DNA from: Gordius sp. MW1
Taxonomy: Eukaryota > Nematomorpha > Gordioida > Gordea > Gordiidae
Length of the DNA stretch: 64,000 bases
Direction of reading: 5' to 3'
Assembly (NCBI GenBank): GCA_964036665.1
Contig: OZ038529.1
Coordinates: forward strand, 21,214,060 to 21,278,059
Position numbers and translations under genes: made by a program. This document shows, in pieces, positions 1-12,142 of the stretch. The stretch's first letter is position 1; each line of letters begins with the position of its first letter. Below the pieces are notes generated by a model. That model did not search any database, had not been told where the DNA came from, and was given only the letters and a program-made list of their open reading frames with translations.

Positions 1-69
1 GGTGCCTATGCCTTTGAGACACTTTGAAACGAAACATTTTTAATCGATATGCAATTTTTGACATAACAT

Positions 70-138
70 ATGATTTTGTCCCTCAAAGCGGTTAGTATAA
101 AATCGTTATATGCAAGTGTCGGATATAAACGGAGTTAA
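70..138 (+). other. Upstream ORF overlapping the NOL10 start
   Basis: An ATG at 70 opens a 22-codon ORF ending in TAA at 138, in a different frame from the NOL10 ATG at 110. If the mRNA starts upstream of 70, scanning ribosomes would meet this first. Whether it is transcribed is unknown, because only 109 bp lie upstream of the gene in this window. Confidence 0.3.
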
Positions 139-3100
139 GATTTATAATCTAACTTCAGCAAAAAGTTTACCTGAAGTAAAAAAATTAATGAAATTCTATT
201 GATATTTTAAGTGGTTATCAAGTCAAAAAAAGAGAGCTCTGTTAAAAAAAGATGAAGAATTGGGAAGGCGAATTGACCTAATTCAGGATTTTGAAATGCC
301 TGCTGTCACAAATTGCATTTCTCTTACTAAAGATAATAATTATATACTTTGTGCAGGTAAGCATCATTTTGTAATTAAAGTACTAAAATACATTAAGCCA
401 TTTTACAAATATTTTTGTATTTATAGGTGTTTATAAACCAAGAATTAGATGTTATGATGTAAAACAATTATCAATGAAGTTTGAAAGGTGTGTTGATTCA
501 GAGATAATAAAGATGCATATATTAAGTGAAGACTATACAAAAGTAATTAATATTAGCTTATAATGCTAAAATTAATCTCTTATGAATTAGTTTATATGTT
601 TGGAACAAGACCGTTATATTGAATTTCATGCAAGTTCAGGATTCCATTATAAAACACGTATTCCAAAACCAGGTCGTGATATGGATTATCACCCAAATAC
701 TTGTGATGTCTATTTTGTTGGGATTGGGTAATATTATTTGTCAATAAAGAGTCAATTTTTTTATATACCTAATTTAATATTTTTAATATTTACAAAATTT
801 TGCCTAAAAACTTTCTGTAAATTTATATTTTTAGCTACTTTATTTTATTGTTTTTAGTTCTGAATTATACCGATTGAATTTGGAGCAAGGCAGATTTTTA
901 AACTCCCTCCAAACAAATGCTAGGTATTATTGAAATACACACTTATTGGATAATATATATATAATACTTAAGATATTTGTGGTATTTTTTAATAATTCAT
1001 TTCCCATATAAATGATTGCTTTGCAGTCTGAAGATAATGCTTTTCCCTTTGGTTCTATATCATTTTAACTTAATAGCTCATAGGAAGAGCAAGAAGTACA
1101 TTCGTTTAACATGTTTTTGAATTTTATAAAAGAACTTTACTCTTCATTTAAATATTTTAGTTGGGTTGGGTTTTTTGGCACAAACATTGTTATATATTTT
1201 TAAAATTTTATTTAAATCTTTAATTTTTTGGATAAAAACTAGGATTAACAAACATTATAAAATCAAATTAAAAAGTGACAAATTACACACAAAAAAACAA
1301 TATAATACATTATTATAAAAACAGCATTGAGACCGAATTGCCCGAATCTTGTTATCGTGCCCGCCTGGGCCTGGTGGGCAGCGGGCCGGGCATTTTTGGT
1401 CTCTCAATTCCTCTTAAGCGTTATTAAATAAGTATTCATAGAGTTAACATTCGCTTTGTTCTAGTGTTGTAAAAACGGCTGGGTTGTGATTGGTCAGCCT
1501 TTGGTTTTAGTCGACTAAACATAAGCAGACCCAAACTAAAACCCAGCAGCCCATTTTACAACATTCGCTTTGTTGCGTGCAGAATTATAACGGCCTGTCA
1601 ATTCAACCCCGTCCATCACTTGTTTTCTTGCGTCACCTCCGACGGTTACATCGAAAGTTGGGATCCGCGGGCTCGGGAACGCGTCTCCAATGTGGATTGT
1701 CAGCTGTCCCAACACCTCGACAACAATAGCTTGGAAGACATACCCGGTTTCACTTGTCTCAAGTATAAGGACGCCCTGCACCTCGGGGTCGGAACTAACT
1801 TTGGCGTAGTAAGGAGAAGATGTCTAGATAAAGCTTTTTTTATTATCATGAATGTCCAAGGGCCTAGCCAGGGAGAAGGGGGGGGCAGGGAGGGGCGACT
1901 GCCCTCCTCTAAATTTAAAAATTTGTTGAAATTGATTGCAATTTTGGCTAAAATTTCAAAAAATGTTAGTTTTGCCCCTCCCTAAATCATTGATGCCTCC
2001 CCCTCTTCATTCAAATGCTGGCTACGCCCTTGTGAATGTCATTGTATAAAATCGTTGGGTTTGGATGGATAACGTAGTAGAGGGAAATGGAATGCGATAT
2101 TTGGGGCAATTATAGTCCATCATCAGGGGAAAAAATAATAATGAAGTAAAGTGAGAAAATGAAATCACAAAAAAAAATTAAAAATGAAATAAAGTGAGTA
2201 TAAACACTTTGATAGATAATAACAATAGAAATCACAAATCTATTGTTTTGAATTTGGGTTGATAGATTGTTTTTATGAATTTTGGCCGGAGATTTAAGAT
2301 TGCACACCTTTTCTTTGAGGAATAACTTGCCTTTATTTTTACCTTAACATTTTTAAATATCACGACTATGTTGAACTTTAGATAAATAAGGTTTTGGCAT
2401 GGGTTAAGGTTGCTACTGATTCATGAAGTGTACTTTATAGTGAAGATTTTTTATTCGTATAAAATTTTATTAGAGAAATGTCAATAAGCTTTGTACTCAG
2501 TAAACCGGACAATAATAAAGATGGAAGATTTTGATTACAAAATTTTGTGATTTTTAGTCTCTTTTTCTGATTTTCTTTTTTCACACCATCTACACGATGT
2601 TTTAATTTAGATCTTACTCTACGACATTCGTTCCAACAAACCCTACCTCGTGAAAGATCACATGTACGGGCTACCTATAAAACGCATCGAATTTTACCCA
2701 CCTTCCACTTACCCTCAACTAGCCGGGGTCCGAGATGCGGGGCTGGTAGCGTCGATGGACTCTAAGATACTCAAGATATGGCCCGAGGCCGTGAGTTCGA
2801 GCCCCGCAACTTTCGCATCAATCGAGCCGGGTGTTGAATTGAACGATCACGTTACGGTACCCGGGACCGGAATGATGTTTCTTGCCGCAGAAACTCCTAA
2901 AGTGCGTTTTTTTTGAAATAATATTTTTATAATTTTAAAATATATTAATTTGTTTGTAGCGAAAAATTAGAATTAAACAACCACTGATTGCATGAACCTA
3001 GAGAATGCTTTTTGAAAGGCAGTTATAATCATAATATGAATGAGGAAATATTAGTTTAAGGGTAATGTTTATGTTATTGTACTTGGATAAAATGGTGACT

Positions 3101-6100
3101 TTAGGAATGTTCGAAAGTAAAATTAAAGTTGTAACCAAAATATTATATTTTATTTATTTAACAAAACTTATATAAATAACATCGAGTTCCTATATACAAA
3201 AACAATTATTTAAGTAAAAAACAACTAGTCAGTCTAACAAAGTATTACATATATTGAGGGCTTGTCTTAATATCGGATTTTGCTGCGCAGCAAAAATCGT
3301 TGTACGATCAGCTTTGAATCTCTCGAGTCGAAATAAAGCAAAAAAAAACGTTTTTAACTATCAAAAAACAAAATATTAATAATTATAACCGAGTTTGACA
3401 CATCAAATTGAATCGGATATTTGATAAAGATAAATTCGCGCCATTTGAATTTGAATCCGATATTAAGACAAGCCCTAACGCTTAAACATCGGAAACTACA
3501 CTACAGTAGTTATTGGTAATAATATGAAGAATAGACTAGGGCGATCTAAAATGACCAAATTTTTATGACTGGAGTTTATAGCTTTTAAAGGCTTTGATGA
3601 CTATTTTGGGCCATAGTTTAGATTGCTTTTTGTTGTTTTATTTTGACTCCGTCATTGTTGGTTTTTTGGTTTAGTTTTGCATTTCGTGTTTTGGTTATTT
3701 TAATTGAGTCTTAATAAGTCATTATTCATAGCTAGCATTTAATAAATATGTCATAATTCATTCAACCAACTATTTGCCACGTTTCTAAATAACGGGTCAA
3801 TTTATTTATCCTTAGTTTTTAATAAAATTCATTTTTTTCAAATTAAATTAGAATTTTTTTCCAAAAAATTTTTTGTCACCTTGAATTTTATATAATCCAA
3901 TTTTATTTTAACGAGAGGTGAGATCTTTTTAGATTGATTTTAAACACTATCCACACCCTGTAGGTCTTGTCCTATTTCTTGCCTCAGCTGGGACCCGCTC
4001 CAAAATGGTATCCTTACCTGGACACTCTAACAGAAGAACTCGAGAACGAGGATTATCACAACTCTGAGGGTTACGGTTAGTTTATTACTAAATTACCGTA
4101 GATTGGTTATACTGAAATTTGCGAAAACAAATTGCGTCTATTATAATTTTATGTGTTTACCAAGTGAAAAACTTAAATTTTGTTATTTTTTTATAGCTTT
4201 CTAGTAGAATTTTATAAAATTTCGGATACAGTGTGTTTGACTTAGAAGTAAATTTAGACTCCACTTTTTTAAAACAACTAGGCTCGGTGTATAATCTTTA
4301 GGATAGACCATATTTTTGAAATAATTAGACGCATAAGTGGTAAACTTCAAGGGATTTTAAAGTTTTAAAATATTATATTTCTCACGATGTAAACGTATCA
4401 CTTGAATTAAAATATAGGTATTGTTGAAAGTTGCAACAGAGCAATCGCCAAATTTTATGGTTGAACTTTATGTATGCTAACAAAATATAATCGATATTTT
4501 ATAGGCTTTAAGCGTGTTCGTTTCGATAGTTATTATAAGTTTTTCCCTTATATGGTTTGAGGCGAAATTTTACTCAACTCGGCTATATATCCTAAAATTG
4601 ATTTTGTCTTATTTATAAGCTAAATTAACAGCAGGACTCTTACATCACTCAAATAGTTGTAAAAAACTGAATCTTTTTAATGGGTTCTTGTGCCTCATGA
4701 AACATCAAATTTACACTGTTTAAATCATTAGTTTCTCCCTTTGGTTCTTTTGATATTTTTAATTAACATCTAAACTCATATAATCGCAGGAAGTTTTGGA
4801 GCTTTGGCAAATTGTAAAACAACTAAATTAAAAATAAATTTTACCCAAAAAATTTAATAAATCTAACGGCGGATCTTTGCATGATTATCGTTGCTTCTAT
4901 TATTCATTAGGAGGAGGTGACAAGTCGCAAAAATTGGTGTACGACAATTACAAATTTGTGACCCGCACCGAATTGGAGTCGCTCGGACTAGAGCATTTAG
5001 TGGGGACCGATATGCTACGGGCCTACATGCACGGCTATTTCATGGATTCGGGCCTTTACTTCAAAACCAAGACGCTCGTTAATCCATTCGCCTACGCCGA
5101 ATACAAGAAGGCCAAAGTTCGGGAACGGCTCGAACAAGATTTTGCTAGGGAGAAGTTGAAGATTGAACGAGATTTGCCTAAAGTTAACGCTAAATTGGCC
5201 GAAAAAATAGTGCGAACGCAAAATTTGGACAGGACTACTTCTCTAGTGAGACATTCGTGAAATTTCCAAGGATTCCCGCGATTTTTGATAGATTGCGCGT
5301 AGTTTTTACCCGTTTAGAGGCGTGCAAAACTGAGGTTTTAGGGATAAACTTTAGCACTGCCCTGGTTTACCAAAATTCTTTTATGTGATACACTCAGTTT
5401 TATTTTGGCTCGTCCGATCACATTATGATATACTTTTATGAGTTACTCGAAGTCGGATCGGATAAAGGGTCAAAGGATTTTAAACATTTTTGCTTAATGA
5501 AATTAATGCTTCTGCTTTACAGATTTATAGCTATCTAAGATTGAATACATGTTTATTTCAGAGGGTAGATGATATGGAGTGAAATTCACTTTTGGGCTGG
5601 GTTTGGGTCAAAACTTTAACATAATATTAGGTCGAATTTGAGTTGGAATTTGAAAATCGGGTTTGGGTTCAGCTTGGAAAACATGACTTAGCTGGACTTG
5701 CCTTAGGCCCAAATTGTTTTTTTGGCTTGTTCGAGCTCGTTGTAATTAAATCTATCTTTCGCCTCGCTATGATATGGATATAACTAGTGTTGTAAACACG
5801 GCTAGATTTTGTTTGGTCGAGCTTTGGTTTTAGTCGACTTAACATAAACAGACCAAACGTTTGATCAAAAAAAATTTTTGGTCTGTTTATGCTACTAATA
5901 CTAAGAAAAACTCACCAAAAAGCCTTTGGTCTGTTTATGCTTAGTCGCCTAAAACCTATGGTCGACCAAACAAAACCAGCCGTTTACAACACAGATATAA
6001 CCTTAGAACTGCCATAACTTTGATTCAAAATCTATGTTATACGACGTTGTGGCATCAAATTTTTAGTTTTAATTATATTTATTTATTTCCTTTTTCGTTC

Positions 6101-9100
6101 GGTATTTTACTTAACCTAAAGCCTGTTAATATTCTATATATGAAATTACGAGAGTTTATTGTGACGATTGGGCGAGTTGTTATTTTCAAGCAAGACAGTG
6201 GCAGGAATTTTATATTCTGATCATTCTAATTTATTGGCTAAGCAAATATGCGATCAATTTATTCTTATTTGCTATGCTTTTTCTCATTTTAATATTTTTG
6301 TCTGGCCAAAATTTAATAGTTTTATAAGTTTTGGGTCTGTTTAATTTTAGCAATATAGACCTTTTATTGGTCCAATCGGAAACAACACTGGTTTTATATC
6401 TTATTGTTATTTATAATTACTGAACTTATTTTTACTTTTAAATTTTCTTGCTCTAAAAAGGTACACTACTTTTTTAAATAAAGAAAATTTGTTTTTATTT
6501 TTAATGTGAGCTTTGGATATCGAGTTATCGTAGATAAAGGAAAAATTATGAGATTTATTTCAACGTCTTATAATAGATATAAAACTAGACTTTTTTAATA
6601 TGGGTAAAGTTTTAATTAATTCAATAACTAACTATTAATTGTTAAAGCTAACTTACCACGTAATATAATTAAATAATTGTGTCTAAAGTACTTGTCTAAA
6701 CCGCACTATCATTTTAATTCTCCTTTTTTATCGATATTATGTTTAATAGTAAATTAATCGATTCCTATTAAACGTTGTCCAAGTTATAGTTTTTTATAAT
6801 TGTAATAGGATGAGAAAAACAAAAAGGGCAAACGGCGGGGGGATACCACATCTGCTGCAACGCTATTCGAAGATGACCGGTTTAAAAAGATGTTTGCCGA
6901 CACTAACTACGAAATAGATCCGCAATCGGAAGAATTCAAATTCATCAACCCCATCATATCGAAAATGGACAAAAAACTATCTCTCAAACGCACCCAACAA
7001 AATGAGGTAATGTTTAGCCTTAACCTAACGAGGCATAGGATATTACAAGGCACTTCATGACAGTATTACCAAGGGGGTCGCTTAAGAAATTAAATTATAA
7101 ACAGGTGGTAGGAATAAATTCATCTATAAATATATATAAAGGTCAGTCGGGCTCAAAGGTAAAAGTATAATTTGGGCTCGGGCGAGGTCGAAAAATTTTA
7201 AGCCAAGTAGCGGTTATTATCTAGTATATGTGCGAAAGCAAAATAAAAGTATTTTACTGAAACATAAGTCCCCGTTAAAAATCCGGATAAGTTTCCGTAA
7301 CAATTATTAAAAAATAGCAAGTTGGACTGGTCAGGACGGATGGACAACTAAAAACGGCCACATAAATTGCATAGCAATTAATAATTTCGTATGTATAAAT
7401 GAGTGTTGTCTTCTAGCAATTGCATTAATTATTGCACACCTTATGTTTAATGACGCGCTAAATGACATCTTAGTATATATTATGGAAAGCCTTGACGTTT
7501 TGATTGATTTTAGACCTGAAAATTTTATCTTGTTTTCTAGCGTTTAGATGTCTTGAATTATTCGTAATTAAGTAAAACTCGATAACAACGTTAGTTTTAA
7601 GCGTGGTTTAAATGAAACAGTATCTGATTTTGATTTTAGGCTCTCGGTCAAACTCGTTAATTATGGCACTTTGGTGATGTGCTCATACTTTAAAGTTTAA
7701 AATTTTATGAAAATTCCATGTCAAATCGCCACGTTTTCGACCGACTCCCTCAAATTTTTAGGAAATTTAGTGAAAACCTAGAAATTACTGACATTATGAA
7801 TTTTTGGAAATTTTAGCTCATTTGGACCACTACTTTTCGAGATGTGGGGGCTCAAAGGTCACGGGTCATGACGCTTAATTCGATAATTTTTCTAAATTAT
7901 TCATCCCCTAGCCATAAAATCTTGCTTTAATGACGGGTGAGACCTGTCTCTTAATATAATAAAATAAAATAAAGATAAAGTATTTTGGTTGATTGATCAT
8001 CTGATAATGGCCGAAATGTCATTTCTACCGTCGACTAGTCCAAACCTTTTAAATTTGAAATTGAAACTGATGAACCTACTTACTCTGAAAATCGCCATTT
8101 TTTTCCTAAACATGCTAAATTACCATATTTTATCATTTTTAGATTACATTTCCCTCTTTCTTAATCTAACCAACGAAATTTACGTATATTTATCGCTTCT
8201 TGTCAAGGACTTTGCCACAAATGATCCCTTTGACTTTAACCGAGTTTAAAAATATATATTTACTAGCAAGTTAGACCTAAATCAATAAATAGCTGCGAGA
8301 CTGAACATGGAAATCTATTAATTGTTTTTTTAACTGTATCCTTAACTATAATAAAAACATTAAAATAAACATCTTTATACATCAAAATAAACCATCGTAA
8401 AGATAATTCAGTATTGATTCGAGACTTGCACTATATTAATCAATATAATAAAATTTCTATATTTGTTAAGTATAACGCATCTAAATTTGTATTTTATCGT
8501 ACACCCCTTTTATTACTCGCAGGCTTCGTCTCAAATGGAAGTTGAGGAGGGAACCAATAGGGAAAATATGGAAGATGGATTTTCGTCGTCAGACGAAGAG
8601 GGTTATTTCTTTTCGAAATCTCCCTTAACAAGCAGTGAAGATGACGAAAATTCATCTATACCCCACACGACCCCAACCGTTAAAACTATTCCGTTCAAGC
8701 CCGTTCCCACTACTAAAGATAACATCGATCGAGATATTAAGTACAAAACAACCGCATTTCGTATATTTTTTTCGATTTGAGTAGTGTTGTAAAAACGGCT
8801 TGGTTATTGTTTGGTCGACCTTTGGTGCAACTAAAGCTAACGGTCGACTCTGGACTGTCTTTCAAATTTCGACTAAGCCTAGAGGTCGACTAACAATAAC
8901 GGACCAAAAAATTTTGGTCTGTTTATGTTTAGTCGACTAAAACGAAGTCGACCAATTTGCCATAACTTTCATTTGTCTATGTTTTATATTCATTTGCTAG
9001 GTTTCTTGTTGTAGGGTTCTATTTGACATCGATATTTAAATTCAACTAACCTTTTTATATTTATTCATTAATTGTGCCCATATAAGTGATTAATTATCGC

Positions 9101-9641
9101 GGTATAATAATACTACAAAGTAGGCTATAGCAACCAACTTTTTTAAAATCCATTTTTACCATTGTTTGGGTCCGTTGTTATTTAGTTTGACTTATTGGTT
9201 CTATCATTAACTTATTTTAGCAAACTGTCTAGCCCTTTTCAGTCCCTAAAATAGGCAAAGACCTACAAATTATGAAACATCGTTATCGCATTTACATCAT
9301 TATTTAATTTAAAACATAGTATTAAATATCGTTTTACACCTAGCCTTATCAATTAAGTAAAATTATTCTTTATCTATCTTTAAAACTAGCGTTAATTTGG
9401 AAAAACGTATTGAAGAGCTTAGGAACAGCAGAATAACTACGCACAAACCCGGCAACACAACGCTAAATAAAGAAATGACTTTTGTCTCCCAAAAAGTATA
9501 AAAAAATTTACTTTAATTGTGTAACTTAATTTATAGAAAGAAAAGCGTCAAATTATGAAACCCGGCGTCAAGCAATCTGGTGCTACGCATTTTAGGAGAC
9601 CCGTTGGAGATTTGACAAAGTTGAAGAAAAAGCGGCGTTGA
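110..9641 (+). CDS. NOL10: NOL10/Enp2 orthologue, nucleolar WD40 ribosome-biogenesis protein (13 exons)
   Basis: Nucleolar factor of 40S/pre-rRNA maturation (yeast Enp2). Exons: 110-175, 212-356, 427-542, 591-727, 858-923, 1583-1808, 2611-2901, 3964-4075, 4911-5245, 6809-7006, 8523-8740, 9390-9495, 9537-9641; about 706 aa (human about 688). Seen: N-terminus MQVSDINGVKIYNLTSAKS; propeller segments such as RYIEFHASSGFHYKTRIPK, ELYRLNLEQGRFL and YIESWDPRARERV; LGPAPKW near residue 358; RAYMHGYFMD; a NUC153 motif DDRFKKMF..IDPQSEEF..INP near residues 512-540; an acidic Ser-rich stretch in exon 11; and a basic C-terminus KLKKKRR. All exon phases join in frame. The exon 11 donor (AA|GTAC at 8740) is the weak point: it was chosen because it is the donor that keeps frame into exon 12. 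The start ATG has a poor Kozak context, but it matches the family N-terminus. Confidence 0.93.
1142..1412. repeat. GCCCG-rich dispersed element, copy 1 (NOL10 intron 5)
   Basis: An AT-rich body followed by a GC block of GCCCG/CGGGC motifs near 1335-1400. The body and the order of motifs (GGATAAAAACTAGG, then CAATATAATACATTATT, then ATTGAG.CCGAATT) recur at 54830-55195 in the same orientation. Ends are not sharply defined. No coding capacity. Confidence 0.6.
1462..1563. mobile_element. hAT-type hairpin MITE (TAGTGTTG family), NOL10 intron 5
   Basis: Starts TAGTGTTGTAAAAACGGCT and ends with the inverse, TTTTACAACA. Flanked by the direct repeat TTCGCTTTGTT on both sides (11 bp; the family TSD is 8 bp). 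The right-hand duplicate leads straight into the exon 6 acceptor at 1582. Confidence 0.75.
1857..2032. mobile_element. hAT-type MITE, GTAGCC family (NOL10 intron 6)
   Basis: Ends CAAGGGCCTAGCCAGG / CTGGCTACGCCCTTG, with an exact 8-bp target-site duplication TGAATGTC at 1849-1856 and 2033-2040. Reverse orientation of the sub-family whose body reads AATAATGATTTAGGGAGGGGCAAAA. Lies about 50 bp after the exon 6 donor. Confidence 0.88.
3257..3476. mobile_element. 220-bp TIR element (MITE), NOL10 intron 7
   Basis: Near-perfect 23-bp terminal inverted repeats beginning AGGGCTTGTCTTAATATCGG at both ends. The interior has no ORF. It does not share ends with the two hAT-type MITE families here. A target duplication is not clear. 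Confidence 0.7.
5785..5993. mobile_element. hAT-type hairpin MITE (TAGTGTTG family), NOL10 intron 9
   Basis: A full-length copy: TAGTGTTGTAAACACGGCT at the left and CAGCCGTTTACAACACA at the right, with an exact 8-bp duplication GATATAAC at 5777-5784 and 5994-6001. The interior holds GTCGAC and GACCAAA motifs in both orientations, so most of the element can fold into a hairpin. Confidence 0.85.
7150..7383. repeat. GGAC-rich dispersed element, copy 1 (NOL10 intron 10)
   Basis: Matches 17563-17764 along its length: GGGCGAGGTC, AAAGC.AAATAAAAGT.TTTTAC, AAGTTGGAC, GGACGGA.GGACAAC, then the terminus CATAAATTGCATAGCAATTA. Probably a SINE-like or other non-autonomous element; no ORF. Confidence 0.6.
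8782..8957. mobile_element. hAT-type hairpin MITE (TAGTGTTG family), right end lost
   Basis: Left end TAGTGTTGTAAAAACGGCTTGG just after NOL10 exon 11. Interior GTCGACC / GTCGACTAAAAC palindromic motifs are present, but the right terminus stops at GTCGACCAA without the ACAACACTA end. Confidence 0.65.
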
Positions 9642-12142
9642 AATTTGTTAACAATATGTACATACTATTTTTAATAAAATTTCCAAATTGTTTTTTGAAT
9701 AGTGGTGATATTCTAAATTCAGACCTTTTAAATTTTGATCGAAACTATTTGAAATTACATTTCCAGAATTTGTTAATAAATTGAACTTGAAGGTTTATTA
9801 ATTTCTAATCTTGTGTGTCGAAATTAATAAATTTATGGTCAAATCATTTTAAAGTAACGTCCGAGCTCTAGGAAAATTTGGGTATCACTGTTATGCTTGG
9901 ACTGACGGCTGTTAGATCTGCTTTGGGGAACTGGTTATATTTGACTTCGGGCAACTCTGCACGATATGATACTACGGTTTCTTTTAAACTGATATGATTG
10001 TCTTTACGAATATAATGGTGTAAGTTAAATGTTTTTAACGGAGGGGTTTGTAAAGGATGTATCCTATGAGTGAAGGAAATCTAGACGGTAGAAATAAAAG
10101 GAGTCGAAGTAGTTTTTTAGGAAGAGTAAAAAGGTGGCAAGTTAAAATAATGATGGGAATTGATATTTTCTTTAGTTATGTAGATGGAAAGAACCTTGTA
10201 CTATTTTATTACTTTTCCCTGGCCTCTTTTAGTAATTTATTTGACTACACTGACAATCTTCTGTCCGGAGTTTTACTTAATACCCCTGCTTTAAATTGAA
10301 CTATTCCTGTAATAAAAAGTATTCCCATTCATTAACAATCGGCTCCTTAAAAGGAATGCCCATAAAAATCTTTGCCGTTCTATTTTGCTTCTGTGGCCTC
10401 ATCCGCACACTACTCATTTAAAAGATATCATCCTAGCCAAAATTATATGACGTTTCTTAATAGTTTAAGACCTTAGATATTAATGGAAAACAACGGGACG
10501 GGGATAACCAGGGGTGAGGCGAATAGTAAGGTTTTTGTCGTCGTAGATGCGATGAATTTGTTTCTGGACCATACAATATTAAAATAAGTTGGCATTTTTA
10601 CTAAACTTTCTCATTGTGATGGCGTTGTTTTTTTAGCTGGGCTTTGCTTTTCCAGCCTAATGCTGCCTCTTTTAGTGTTGGCTTCTTAAAGTTTGAAATG
10701 AAAAAATGGGCTGCTCTTAGTAGATGTTGGATTTACTTTGTAATCGTGAAAAGTGGATGTTATTATTCTGATAGATAACATTTTAAAACTAATTTGTGCT
10801 TTACATTATTTTTCCCTTGACATTTTCTTATTTTAACCCTCTGTATGCCTCCCGATGTAGGGGATGGGCATATTTAACACCCCATAACATTTGTAGGGAA
10901 ATATAAAGCCTATGAACAATTGTGGTTTTAAATACTCGTTTTATATACGAAGTATCAGCTTTCAAAATTGTCGTATCCCTTGATACGCGGATATTCCCAA
11001 TTTCCCCCAACCCCTTGTAAAACAGTGTATCTCATTCGATTAATTACAAAAGTTCATTTATTGTTAGATTCCTTAACATTGTCGGGTCTTTTGATCTTAT
11101 AACATCTGCCTATCAGAGGTATACTCACTGAGTAACCCCTTTTTCCTGTAACCTTAAGTTCATATGTGATACTTTTACTTTCTATTTAATTTCAGTACAT
11201 GTGTTACTTTACCCCCCCACGCGCTACGTGTTTGTTATTTATTCCCCATATATATGTATTATATTTGATCAACTTGAATACGCATCATTGACCTTGATAA
11301 CGCGTTTCGATAGTTATAATTATTATATTTTCCGTCTTAAGGTATACAATAAAAATGTAGCTCCTGATTATCCCTTCTAACTCCTCCCTTTGGAGAGGAG
11401 GTAAGGTTTATCCCTTTACGGCCCGATACATCCCCCTATCTTTCCTTTCAATTAGCCCAAATATTTAATCCTATTCCTCATATCTTAAATCCCATCCTGC
11501 ACAAATATAAATTTCATCACATCTTATTTAAGGATTGGAAAAAAATCATTAATAACCTACAACAAAATAAGATAAATGAATTGAAGTGTAAGCGAATTTG
11601 AATTTGCTCACCTTAATTGAAAGGCGATATAATTGGTTATTTATTATTCAGTAATCATATTAATAATCTCGATTTGTCATCGTTGTCTATATAAACTAGC
11701 TAAATTGTCATTTAATGTTAATGTTATAAAGAAATAAATTTGAAGAAAATACCTACTTAATATTTATACGATTTTATACATAATATCAATAATAACAAAT
11801 TTTTATGCTTGAACTGATTTTTATTTAAAAAATCCTATTCAATAATCTTAAAATATTGATTACATTACTTTCATCCATAAAATATCAAAGTTATATTACT
11901 CGAGGAAATACTGTAACAAAACAATTTATTCCTTTATATTTTAGTAGTAACATTATGTATTATGGATAACAATTGACTAAATGAATATGGTTTTGGCTAT
12001 ATATTACACATGCGTTTAATAGCGTGAGATCATTGCTATACTAAAATGGTCATAACAGATAAAAAAAAAAAAAAAGGGATCAGTCACATTAATTTTAAAA
12101 AATAGTCTAGTCGTGAAAATAAGTTTTAAAACAATGGTATTT
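9642..12142. other. Spacer between convergent NOL10 and ERCC5
   Basis: About 2.5 kb with no supported gene and no recognised mobile element. An AATAAA at 9673 is suitably placed for NOL10 polyadenylation. A TTTATT at 11925-11930 (AATAAA on the minus strand) could serve ERCC5. Short ORFs, for example near 10057-10299, have no recognisable protein signature. Confidence 0.6.

Noticed and set aside
10057..10299. 80-aa ORF between NOL10 and ERCC5
   Set aside because: Low-complexity, no homology recognised, no splice partners, in the 3' flank of two converging genes.
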